The position numbers and the translations under genes were made by a program. This document shows positions 42,466-50,351 of a stretch of DNA of 64,000 nt, in pieces. How positions within the stretch are numbered: position 1 is the stretch's first letter; each line of letters begins with the position of its first letter. The notes beneath the pieces were generated by a model. It was not told where the DNA came from. It searched no databases and worked only from the letters and a program-made list of their open reading frames with translations. The DNA lies in NCBI GenBank assembly GCA_963739395.1, contig CAVUAE010000001.1, positions 682,001 to 746,000 of the forward strand. The letters are read 5' to 3'. This stretch comes from RBG-13-51-18 sp963739395. GTDB taxonomy: Bacteria > Chloroflexota > Dehalococcoidia > Dehalococcoidales > RBG-16-60-22.

Positions 42466-44651
42466 GGTTTACCCCCATGTTCTTTGGTAAATATACCGGC
42501 ATAATCTGGATTTTTCAACTCTTCTGGTGTGCATTTATAGACCTTGCAGAGCAGGCAGGTCAAATCCGGCGAGCCGTACATCGGGTCTTGATGATTATTA
42601 TTCGTCAGGACGTTTGGATTGGAGATGTATACACCGCGGAAACCCTGTGCCGGCGCTTCCGGATAAAACCAGTTAGCTGTCGCCGCCACGACTCTCGGGT
42701 CGATGCCCGGGAACAATCTAGCTTTTTGTATAATCTTGCCGCGTGGCGATTCTATCCAAACGAAATCGCCGTCTTCAATGCCTAGCTTTTTCGCTGTTTC
42801 CGGGTTAATCTGCATCGTGGGATATTCCATGAAACTGCGCAGCCAGGGGATATTCCGGTACTGCGCCAGGAAGTAGAACGGCGAGCGGAAGCCGGTAGTT
42901 AACACCAGCGGGTATTCCTTGGCTATTTCGGGAGTGGAATAGGGGCTTTCGCCGGGTTCGACGAAGTAAGGCAACGGGTCATAACCAAGATTCTCCAGCA
43001 CGGTTGAATATAGTTCCATCTTACCGGTGGGGGTTGGGAAACCGCCACCCTTACGCCAGTAGTCGGTCTTATATTTATAATATACCTGGTCGGGACCGAA
43101 GCAGCCGGAGATGACATTCTCGCTGAACTTCTTCCAGGTAATCGGCGCTTTTCTCAACTCATAGTCCAGTAGAGTCGGCACATCTTTGAACCAATAATTC
43201 GGCGCCGCCCGACGTCCGATTTCGTTGAAAATCCAGGCATCGGACATAGCCTCACCCGGCGGGTCAACGCACTTATTATGCGCTTCGATAAACCAGCGCG
43301 GGTGCATATCGTAAATATCGTCCAATTCCAGCCAGTGGGCCGCGGGTAAAACGATATCCGACATTTCGGCCATGGGACCCCAGAATTGGTCGAGTTGTAC
43401 CATGAAATCGACCTTTTTCAAACCTTCGACGACCTGTTTCGTATTAGCCATGTGGACAATCTGCTGGCCGCCGACGCTAATCCAAACGCGGATGGGATTT
43501 TCTCCTTTATTGAACTCACGAATGATGGTATCGGGATTGCAGGTACGCGCCGCTCCCATTTTAAATTTATCCCCGCCATAAATATGCGACCGCATTTCGT
43601 CGGTCAGTGGGATTTCATTAAAAACATCTTCAATCAAGCCGGTTTCCGGCAGCACCCAGCTAATCATACTGCCGGGCCGTTCGATATTACCGGTAATGCC
43701 AAGTAAATCTATAATCCCCCGCAGGGTCTGGCCGCAGTTAGCTTGCCGTTCTAATGAGGAACCAATCTGTATACAGCCGGGGGTATCGACAGCGAAAAGC
43801 CTGGCAGCTTGAATTATCTTTTCCTTAGGGACCCAGGTGATTTCCGCGACTTTTTCCACCGGGTACTCTGCGGCTCGTTCTTTTAGTTTATCGAACCCAT
43901 AGGTCCAGTTCTCGACAAACTCTTTATCCCAGAGTCCTTCTTGAATAATAACGTTAATCATGCCCAGCGCGAGAGCAGCGTCCGAGCCTGGACGCGGCTG
44001 CAGCCAGAGCGTCGCCCTAGAAGTATAAGCTGTCGCGCGCGGGTCGATAATAATCAGGTTTTTGCAGTAATCCAGCGACTTCATGTACCAGTAGCACATT
44101 TCGGAATCGGCGCTGCTGATTTCCAGCTGTTTCGCCCAGGATATCTGTGTTTTCGGGAACACGCCACCCCACCCATGATAATCGCAATATAGTCTTCCGT
44201 AACCGGTAATCAAGCCATAAAGGCCGATGCGGGGACTATGACAAATGTAGCCGGGTGATATCACATTCGCCGAACCCATCGAGCGGGAAAAACGATGGGT
44301 ATAGCGGTTGTAGCCCCTGCCCGTCCCCTGCGAGGTAGCTACCGTATGCGCGCCGTACTTTTCGGTGGCATCTTTTATCTTAGCGGCAATCGTATCCAGC
44401 GCCTCATCCCAGCTTATTTGTTTCCATTTACCTTCGCCTTTTTCGCCAGCCCTTTTATACGGATGGGTAATACGATAAGGATTATCGATATGCTGGATGC
44501 TGGATAAACCTTTAGCGCACATCGTGCCGCGAGTAGTTGAGTCCGGATTTCCTTCGATATGTGTGATTACGCCATCGGTGACTTCGACCAAAACGCCGCA
44601 GCCGCCGTGGCAGCTCTTGCAGGTTGTTTTTATAATCTTCTTTTCAGCCAT
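42453..44651 (-). CDS. Molybdopterin oxidoreductase catalytic subunit (CISM 1)
   Basis: 732-aa DMSO reductase-superfamily enzyme. [4Fe-4S] ligands C11, C14, C18, C45; a cysteine C137 in G-Y-I-C-H-S-P is placed as Mo/W ligand. The overall layout and the stretch T-P-T-G-K-M-E-L-Y-S recall the acetylene hydratase/transhydroxylase branch, but the aspartate that acetylene hydratase needs beside its cluster is histidine (H15) here. No Tat signal. ATG 44651 follows GGAG; a TTG start nine codons earlier would overlap the nrfD gene. Partners are the ferredoxin, NrfD protein and cytochrome b of the same operon. Confidence 0.92.
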   Translation of the reverse strand: MAEKKIIKTTCKSCHGGCGVLVEVTDGVITHIEGNPDSTTRGTMCAKGLSSIQHIDNPYRITHPYKRAGEKGEGKWKQISWDEALDTIAAKIKDATEKYGAHTVATSQGTGRGYNRYTHRFSRSMGSANVISPGYICHSPRIGLYGLITGYGRLYCDYHGWGGVFPKTQISWAKQLEISSADSEMCYWYMKSLDYCKNLIIIDPRATAYTSRATLWLQPRPGSDAALALGMINVIIQEGLWDKEFVENWTYGFDKLKERAAEYPVEKVAEITWVPKEKIIQAARLFAVDTPGCIQIGSSLERQANCGQTLRGIIDLLGITGNIERPGSMISWVLPETGLIEDVFNEIPLTDEMRSHIYGGDKFKMGAARTCNPDTIIREFNKGENPIRVWISVGGQQIVHMANTKQVVEGLKKVDFMVQLDQFWGPMAEMSDIVLPAAHWLELDDIYDMHPRWFIEAHNKCVDPPGEAMSDAWIFNEIGRRAAPNYWFKDVPTLLDYELRKAPITWKKFSENVISGCFGPDQVYYKYKTDYWRKGGGFPTPTGKMELYSTVLENLGYDPLPYFVEPGESPYSTPEIAKEYPLVLTTGFRSPFYFLAQYRNIPWLRSFMEYPTMQINPETAKKLGIEDGDFVWIESPRGKIIQKARLFPGIDPRVVAATANWFYPEAPAQGFRGVYISNPNVLTNNNHQDPMYGSPDLTCLLCKVYKCTPEELKNPDYAGIFTKEHGGKPWAW

Positions 44652-44664
44652 CTTAAAACTCCAA

Positions 44665-45609
44665 TTAATACGCGCCAACTTTAGGTAATAAAGGCCGGTA
44701 TATTCCCACCTTTAAAAGACAATATTTAAGGGCAAAGGCACCAAGCGTATGCGCTGCGATTGCCACAATCAAGAGAACACTGGAAGCCTCTATGTCGAAA
44801 AGACCGAGCACCGATATCGCAGCCGGAATCGCCAGGCCGAGAATTATCAAACCGCCCCAGAACATAAAAGCCGATGGCCCCTTGAGCAGTTCTTGAATCG
44901 AAAGCTTGGCTACCGCAGAGGTGTACCCGGCGCTAATTAAATAAGTGACTATTAGCAGCACATTAATCAACAATAGATATCGACTTCCTGTTTCCGCCCA
45001 GGCAACACTGGCGTCCCCTCCCGCCAAGGCAATGCCCATTATTAAGCCGAAGCCATCGGCGACTCCAGCCAGCATAACAACCACTGGCAAAAGCCCCTGG
45101 TTCCAGAAGGGAATCCCTTTGACGTAGTTCATAATGAAACCACCGTAGATACCAACTCCCAAAGCGTTTAGTCCGGCCAGTACGCCGAAGGTATAATAAA
45201 TAGGATTGGTTATGGAATGCCCTATTAAGTTAGCCAGGTCTGGTTGACCAAACACAAGCTGAATAAAACCGAAAGTACCGAAAAAGACGGAAAATAAAAT
45301 GCCGCGGGCGAACCACGAGGTTTTCCAGGCGTTGGAAAAAGGCGGTAATGTACGGTAGAACCGCCAGGGTTTGCCGAAGTATGCCAGGTGGATAGGCAGC
45401 TTTAAGAACATGATAATCAGCCAGCCGATGAGAAGTCCCCACCAGCTGTTGATAAAGAGAGAGACCAGGTACAAACCGGCGCCAAGACTGGTAAAGGTCT
45501 CGGCAATCCAAATCATGATGCCGCGTCTCTCTATCCATTCTCTTTGATGCATTGGTTTGACCATCCACTCATGGGTGATCATCCATTGGCGCGTCGCCAT
45601 CTGGGGCAT
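44665..45609 (-). CDS. NrfD-family membrane subunit (CISM 1)
   Basis: 314-aa polytopic protein with about eight spans after a cytoplasmic N-terminus (R-Q-W-M-I-T-H-E-W-M). Conserved Y-F-G-K-P-W-R-F-Y-R loop and G-V-G-I-Y-G-G as in NrfD/PsrC. Ribosome binding site AAGGAGGG precedes ATG 45609. It follows the ferredoxin gene by 12 bases. Confidence 0.92.
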   Translation of the reverse strand: MPQMATRQWMITHEWMVKPMHQREWIERRGIMIWIAETFTSLGAGLYLVSLFINSWWGLLIGWLIIMFLKLPIHLAYFGKPWRFYRTLPPFSNAWKTSWFARGILFSVFFGTFGFIQLVFGQPDLANLIGHSITNPIYYTFGVLAGLNALGVGIYGGFIMNYVKGIPFWNQGLLPVVVMLAGVADGFGLIMGIALAGGDASVAWAETGSRYLLLINVLLIVTYLISAGYTSAVAKLSIQELLKGPSAFMFWGGLIILGLAIPAAISVLGLFDIEASSVLLIVAIAAHTLGAFALKYCLLKVGIYRPLLPKVGAY

Positions 45610-45621
45610 TGTTGTCCCTCC

Positions 45622-46383
45622 TTACTTTTTCCCGAATATCTGCTTCGCCCTGGCTTCCATAGTGCTTAAGTGCTGCATGTGCGAAGCTGTCTGCTCCTCA
45701 CGTGGAGCGACATTAGAAGGCGCGTTACCTATCTTACCGTCGATATAATAAACCGAAGGCTCGGTGCCGTATTCAGGATGAAGTTGAAAAGCATTTTTTT
45801 CTTTGATTAATTTCGATATTTCGGAATTTGGGTCGTCTAAGTCGCCGAAGGTTAAAGCTCTTGCCTGACAGGTGTTGACGCAAGCCGGCGTAGCCTCTCG
45901 GTCTTTGCCCGGCACCAACCCTTTAGCCATCCCCGCATCGATTCTTTCCATACAGAAATCACATTTTTCCGTTGTCCCGGCGATATGGGGGTAAAGCTTA
46001 TGACCGGCTTTCTCAAAGCGTGTCCGCGGATGACCGGGGAAATAGCCGGTGTCTTTATCGCGGGAGAAGAAGGTGCGGTTCTGATAAGGGCAGACGACCA
46101 CGCAATAACGGCAGCCGACACAGATATTATTATCCACGTATACAATGCCGTCAGGCCGTTTCTTAGTGGCTTCGGCAGGGCAGACCTCGACACAGGGGGC
46201 TTCTTTACATTGATTGCACCGTACAGGGAGCGTTGTCAGTTCTTCTCCGGGTACGTTGGTTTCCCAGGCAATCAGGCGCGGCCAGGTCATCCCCAAAGGT
46301 AAAAAGTGTTCAATCCGGCAAGCGGCGATGCAGGCGTGGCAACGAGTACATTTTACCAGATTAATTACCATACCCCATCTCAT
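45622..46383 (-). CDS. Four-cluster ferredoxin subunit (CISM 1)
   Basis: 253-aa first gene of the operon. Cluster motifs: CTRCHACIAACRIEH, CNQCKEAPCVEVCP, CVGCRYCVVVCP and CDFCMERIDAG with C-V-N-T-C later, giving four [4Fe-4S] clusters. It is about 35 residues longer at the C-terminus than the paralogue at 34999-35652, with a lysine-ending tail. No export signal. Confidence 0.94.
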   Translation of the reverse strand: MRWGMVINLVKCTRCHACIAACRIEHFLPLGMTWPRLIAWETNVPGEELTTLPVRCNQCKEAPCVEVCPAEATKKRPDGIVYVDNNICVGCRYCVVVCPYQNRTFFSRDKDTGYFPGHPRTRFEKAGHKLYPHIAGTTEKCDFCMERIDAGMAKGLVPGKDREATPACVNTCQARALTFGDLDDPNSEISKLIKEKNAFQLHPEYGTEPSVYYIDGKIGNAPSNVAPREEQTASHMQHLSTMEARAKQIFGKK

Positions 46384-46414
46384 AAGAACTGCTCCTTTTT
46401 AGGTTTCTAAATAT

Positions 46415-46443
46415 AAAATACCAAAAACGAACCATTAAGTCAA
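46415..46443 (-). promoter_or_regulatory. Promoter of the CISM 1-cytochrome-UbiA operon
   Basis: Minus strand: TTGACT (46443-46438), exactly 17 bases, TATTTT (46420-46415), about 30 bases before the ATG. It drives the seven-gene run from the ferredoxin to the methyltransferase. Confidence 0.65.
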
Positions 46444-46566
46444 ACAAGTATGCGCAATGCATGAATTAATACCATGATTATACTGCAAACTTCATGATAT
46501 CACTATATTATTTACGCATTATCACGAGACAAAACCAAATACGTCCTAGTTTTTTACGCAAAATAA

Positions 46567-46593
46567 AAAGGAGGGATATAATATCCCCCCTTT
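46567..46593 (-). terminator. Terminator of the amtB-glnB operon
   Basis: AAAGGAGGGATA (46567-46578) pairs with TATCCCCCCTTT (46582-46593), 12 pairs with one A-C mismatch, loop TAA; T-rich sequence follows on the minus strand. Confidence 0.85.
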
Positions 46594-46631
46594 ACCTTGA
46601 AGTTTTGTTTTTAGACTACATTAATTATGTT

Positions 46632-46970
46632 CTAAATGGCAGCCTCATTAATATCGCCGGTTCGGATACGCAAGACTGTTTCAATGGGCATGACAAATAT
46701 CTTACCGTCTCCGGCGTAGCCAGTACGAGCATTGCTGATAATAGCATCGGTGACTGACTCGACATCATCGTCCTGAACCACCAGTTCGATTTTCAACTTG
46801 GGCAATAGGTCCACCCGATACTCCCCCACCCGCCATTGGAGGGTTAAGCCCTTTTGTTTACCGCGTCCGCTTACCTCACTGACCGTCATGCCAAAGTAGC
46901 CCCTTTTCTCCAGAGCGTTTTTAACCGCTTCCAGTTTTTCTTCACGGATAATCGCCTCTACCTTTTTCAT
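46632..46970 (-). CDS. glnB: PII nitrogen regulatory protein
   Basis: 112-aa GlnB/GlnK. The T-loop carries Y51 in G-E-Y-R-V-D-L-L-P-K, the site that can be uridylylated; the B-loop T-G-x-x-G-D-G-K is at A-R-T-G-Y-A-G-D-G-K. It signals nitrogen and energy status and typically plugs AmtB. It overlaps amtB by four bases, so it is best taken as the GlnK type. Confidence 0.95.
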   Translation of the reverse strand: MKKVEAIIREEKLEAVKNALEKRGYFGMTVSEVSGRGKQKGLTLQWRVGEYRVDLLPKLKIELVVQDDDVESVTDAIISNARTGYAGDGKIFVMPIETVLRIRTGDINEAAI

Positions 46971-48205
46971 CGGAGAAAACCTCCGTACGCTCTTTCGCCG
47001 TGCTGCGAGATATCTAGACCGACTGTTTCCTCAACCTGCCCTACCCTTAATCCCATCGTCTTATCCACGAGCTTGCCGAGACCTAGCGTCATGACGAAGG
47101 CAAAACTGCCTACTGAAAGGACGCCGATAAATTGCTTTAATAACTGCATGGCATTGCCTGTTATTAGTCCATTAGCGCCAGCAGGATTCACCGCCAGACT
47201 GGCGAAAACACCTACGGAAAGCATTCCTAAAATGCCACCGATGCCATGTACCGCGAATACATCAAGGGAGTCATCAAAGCCAAGCTTGACCTTGAAAAAC
47301 AACATGGCATAATAACAAACGGTGGCGGCGACGATGCCGATGGGGATTGCTGCCATTGGTGAAACATAACCAGCGGCAGGAGTTATTGTGGCAAGGCCAG
47401 CGACAGCGCCGGTGACCGTCCCAAGTATGGTGGGACGCTTATGTATCCAGCTGATAATCATCCAGGTGAAAGCCGCTGCTGCCGCCGAAATGTTGGTAGT
47501 AACAAAAGCGCTTGAAGCCAGACCGCCTGATGTTAAGGCACTGCCGGCATTAAAACCGAACCACCCGAACCAGAGAAGTCCGGCACCAAGTACGACCATC
47601 GGGATATTGTTAGGCTCCATGGCATCTTGAGGAAAACCGCGACGCTTTCCCAGCAGCATGACCAGCGCCAGAGCCGAGACTCCTGCGTTGATATGTACGA
47701 CCGAGCCGCCGGCAAAATCGAGAACACCAAGCTTAGCCAGCCAACCGCCGTTACCCCATACCCAATGAGTCACAGGTAGATAAACAATAGTAAGCCATAA
47801 AACGGAAAAAATAAGTAACGCCCCAAACTTCACTCTTTCCACAATCGCGCCGGTAAAGAGGGCGACGGTAATAATAGCAAACATCGCTTGGAATATCATA
47901 AAAGCGAGGTGAGGTACGGTGGTCGCATATATCGAAGATGGGTCCTGCCCTACATTACTTAATCCAAGGAAATCAAACCCACCAATAATGCCCGCGTGGT
48001 CGGTGCCGAAGCTTAAACTATAGCCAAAAAGCACCCAGAGCAAACCAACAAGTCCTAAGCAGGCAAAGCTCATCATAAGTGTAGAAAGGATATTCTTACG
48101 CCGCACCATGCCGCCGTAAAAAAGCGCCAGGCCAGGTGTCATCAGCATAACAAGAGCAGACGACACTAATAACCAAGCAGTATCTCCTGTATTAATAGGC
48201 ATCAT
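46967..48205 (-). CDS. amtB: Ammonium transporter
   Basis: 412-aa Amt/Rh channel with about eleven spans. Characteristic stretches: T-P-G-L-A-L-F-Y-G-G-M-V-R, the first pore histidine in Y-L-P-V-T-H-W-V-W-G, D-F-A-G-G-S-V-V-H-I-N-A-G and the second in V-F-A-V-H-G-I-G-G. N-terminal signal peptide absent. Starts with two ATG codons (48205 and 48202). Confidence 0.96.
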   Translation of the reverse strand: MMPINTGDTAWLLVSSALVMLMTPGLALFYGGMVRRKNILSTLMMSFACLGLVGLLWVLFGYSLSFGTDHAGIIGGFDFLGLSNVGQDPSSIYATTVPHLAFMIFQAMFAIITVALFTGAIVERVKFGALLIFSVLWLTIVYLPVTHWVWGNGGWLAKLGVLDFAGGSVVHINAGVSALALVMLLGKRRGFPQDAMEPNNIPMVVLGAGLLWFGWFGFNAGSALTSGGLASSAFVTTNISAAAAAFTWMIISWIHKRPTILGTVTGAVAGLATITPAAGYVSPMAAIPIGIVAATVCYYAMLFFKVKLGFDDSLDVFAVHGIGGILGMLSVGVFASLAVNPAGANGLITGNAMQLLKQFIGVLSVGSFAFVMTLGLGKLVDKTMGLRVGQVEETVGLDISQHGERAYGGFLR

Positions 48206-48250
48206 AGACCTCCAGATGGAGTAGGTGTCTAGAATTAACTAAAGGATGGT

Positions 48251-48327
48251 AAGCACGGAAAGAGATTAGTGCCGCTTACAACCAGGAGGATAACCTGTTA
48301 AGTACACACCCCCTCGTTTCCGTGCTT
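48251..48327 (-). other. Structured leader upstream of amtB
   Basis: AAGCACGGAAA (48251-48261) and TTTCCGTGCTT (48317-48327) form a perfect 11-base closing stem around a 55-base core that contains a further hairpin (AACAGG with CCTGGTT, minus strand). It lies in the 154-base gap between the GltB-like gene and amtB. I do not recognise a known riboswitch consensus. There is no T run after it. Confidence 0.5.
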
Positions 48328-48359
48328 TTCCCGCTTAATTAAAAACTTATATACTTCTA

Positions 48360-50030
48360 TTATTCGTATGACCGGTGTTTAAGGGAAGAGATATCGTGAC
48401 GCTTTATCGAAGAGCCGGGTTCTTCATGCCCATTATGATGTTGTTCAAGGATATCCATAGCCTCTTCAAGATAAGCTTCCATCAGGTAAGGTATACCGGT
48501 TACTTTAGCGCACTCCTCGGTTAACGACATCAGGTCTCTGCGGCTGATAACCGGCAGACTGAAGCATCGGGCACCAGCCATTATCTGCTGAAGTCCCACT
48601 CTTATCTTTTCACCGAAGCTGTAAACGCCGAGAGCACCGAGCGGGATGTTCTTCATCTCTTTAGCCCCGACGATGTTTTTAACATCTTCATAGCAGATGA
48701 AAATTTCTTCCGGGGTCGTGCCGAACTGGCTTACGGTATTGGGCAATTTACCCTCTTTGATCCAGAGACCAATGTTCTTGCCGACCATACCTGGAATCAG
48801 CAAAGCCCTTCCCATACAAATTGCTTTTACAAAAGGCGCCCCAAGTGCTAGTCCCTTGAAAATGCCGTCTTCACTGCTAAAGCCGCCGGCAAAAGCGATA
48901 TCCGGCACTCGTTCGCCCTTATCAGCTAACTTTTTGCAGAAATTATACGCGGCAGCGTGTAGATAAAGACTAGGCATACCCCATTCTTCCATCATGCGCC
49001 AGGGACTCATACCCGTACCGCCACCGGAGCCATCGATAGTAAGCAGGTCGATTTCGGCATTGGCGCCCCACTTAATTGCCATAGCCAACTCACGCAGTCC
49101 ATATGCGCCCGTTTTTAAAGTGATGCGTTTAAAGCCCATATCGCGAAGCCGTTTTATTTCTTTGTAAAATCCTTCTTCATCGATAAAACCAAGACGACTA
49201 TGACGCTCGAACTCTTTTAGCGAGCCAGCTTTAAACGCCGCCTGACTTAACGGACTCGATGGGTCGGGGGTGACAATATAGCCGCGTTTTTGAAGCTCCA
49301 AGGCGCGTTCCAAGCTATTGACTTTAATCTCACCACCGATACATTTGGCTCCCTGCCCCCACTTAAGCTCGATAGTATCCAGACCGTGCTTTTTGCTGAC
49401 GTATTCGGCAACGCCCAGTCGCGTATCTTCGACGTTCATCTGTACGAGAATTTCACCATACCCTCGATGATAGCGTTTGTAAATTTCAATACGTCGGTCC
49501 ATATCCGGCGAGGAAGTAATTTTTCCTTTTTTATCAAGCTCAAGCTGCGGGTCGATACCGCAAACATTCTCGCCACAAACAAGGGTGATGCCGCTTAAAG
49601 CGGCGCCAACGGCAAAATGCTCCCAATTTTTACGGGCAATTTCCGTCGAACCCAGTGCGCCGGTGAAAATCGGCATTCTCATTTTAACTTTCTTGTCCCA
49701 ACCATAATCCGTCTCGGTGTTAACCGATGGGAATGTGGCGGTATCCGAATCGCCTTTTACGCCTTTGGGCAATCCGTTTGCGCCGAGGGCATACCCCTGG
49801 ATATTCAGGTGCGAGTAATCGACAGGATAGTCTTTGTCGCCACCAGCGGTAATCTCACCGAATGGTCCCGGGTAGATCAACTCCCGGCTGCGAAAGGTGG
49901 CTTTAAACACCTCGCAATTGCCGGTACAACCGTCAATACACCGGGAACATATCCCGCTTTGCGGAACTACGCTCCGGGAACGGTTAACCGTCCTAGTGGC
50001 ATCATTAGAATTGGGTCTTTGCAGGTTCAT
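48360..50030 (-). CDS. FMN-binding glutamate-synthase-like protein
   Basis: 556-aa protein of the GltB domain-2 (FMN) family found alone in archaea and anaerobes. An N-terminal cysteine cluster (C28, C31, C35, C39) suggests an extra Fe-S or zinc site. The FMN/[3Fe-4S] barrel shows E-L-K-W-G-Q-G-A-K, I-D-G-S-G-G-G-T-G and F-A-G-G-F-S-S-E-D-G. No glutaminase domain is present, so ammonia or another subunit must supply nitrogen. Its neighbours amtB and glnB fit nitrogen assimilation. Strong ribosome binding site GAAGGAGGAG. Confidence 0.88.
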   Translation of the reverse strand: MNLQRPNSNDATRTVNRSRSVVPQSGICSRCIDGCTGNCEVFKATFRSRELIYPGPFGEITAGGDKDYPVDYSHLNIQGYALGANGLPKGVKGDSDTATFPSVNTETDYGWDKKVKMRMPIFTGALGSTEIARKNWEHFAVGAALSGITLVCGENVCGIDPQLELDKKGKITSSPDMDRRIEIYKRYHRGYGEILVQMNVEDTRLGVAEYVSKKHGLDTIELKWGQGAKCIGGEIKVNSLERALELQKRGYIVTPDPSSPLSQAAFKAGSLKEFERHSRLGFIDEEGFYKEIKRLRDMGFKRITLKTGAYGLRELAMAIKWGANAEIDLLTIDGSGGGTGMSPWRMMEEWGMPSLYLHAAAYNFCKKLADKGERVPDIAFAGGFSSEDGIFKGLALGAPFVKAICMGRALLIPGMVGKNIGLWIKEGKLPNTVSQFGTTPEEIFICYEDVKNIVGAKEMKNIPLGALGVYSFGEKIRVGLQQIMAGARCFSLPVISRRDLMSLTEECAKVTGIPYLMEAYLEEAMDILEQHHNGHEEPGSSIKRHDISSLKHRSYE

Positions 50031-50060
50031 TTTCTTTCTCCTCCTTCGTAATATATACAG

Positions 50061-50084
50061 AATACGGTAACTGTTTACCGTATT
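50061..50084. promoter_or_regulatory. Palindromic operator of the GltB-like gene
   Basis: AATACGGTAA (50061-50070), CTGT, TTACCGTATT (50075-50084): a perfect 10-base inverted repeat immediately downstream of the -10 box, overlapping the predicted start. A repressor site is the natural reading. Confidence 0.7.
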
Positions 50085-50088
50085 TTAA

Positions 50089-50117
50089 ATAATAACATGG
50101 ACTTTTTAGTTTGTCAA
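50089..50117 (-). promoter_or_regulatory. Promoter of the GltB-like gene
   Basis: Minus strand: TTGACA (50117-50112), exactly 17 bases, TATTAT (50094-50089), the best sigma-70-type match in the window. Confidence 0.85.
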
Positions 50118-50156
50118 TACCCTTTTAGGGGATTTTTAGGAAAATATTTTGGATAA

Positions 50157-50189
50157 ATAAAAAAGCCCCGGCTTATTATCACCGGGGCT
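50157..50189 (-). terminator. Terminator of the mod operon
   Basis: AGCCCCGG (50164-50171) and CCGGGGCT (50182-50189), 10-base loop, followed on the minus strand by a T run (complement of 50157-50163). The 319-base gap 50031-50349 otherwise holds only the GltB promoter and the SHOCT-like tail described separately. Confidence 0.85.
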
Positions 50190-50281
50190 AATATTATGTC
50201 TTTTTAAGGTGCGGGAGAGATAGACTCCATCTCACCTACTTGTCTTAAGCTTGTTTATATAGAGATATGCGAATAGTAGTG

Positions 50282-50351
50282 TTATTTATTCTCCCCTATT
50301 TTCCGCATTATCTCGTTCTTTTTGCTTTCAAATTCTTCTTTGGTGATAACT
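50282..50351 (-). other. SHOCT-like coding remnant after modC
   Basis: In a frame shifted from modC, the bases after its stop read GLVITKEEFESKKNEIM and end at TAA (50282). This matches the SHOCT tail consensus G-x-I-T-x-E-E-F-x-x-K-K. No start codon with a ribosome binding site is evident. It may be a remnant of a short gene or a lost frame. Confidence 0.4.

Noticed and set aside
42453..44651. Acetylene hydratase
   Set aside because: The essential aspartate next to the cluster is histidine, and the gene has ferredoxin, NrfD and cytochrome partners typical of redox enzymes.
48206..48359. Glutamine (glnA-type) riboswitch before amtB
   Set aside because: Location fits, but the conserved core of that class was not found in the leader.
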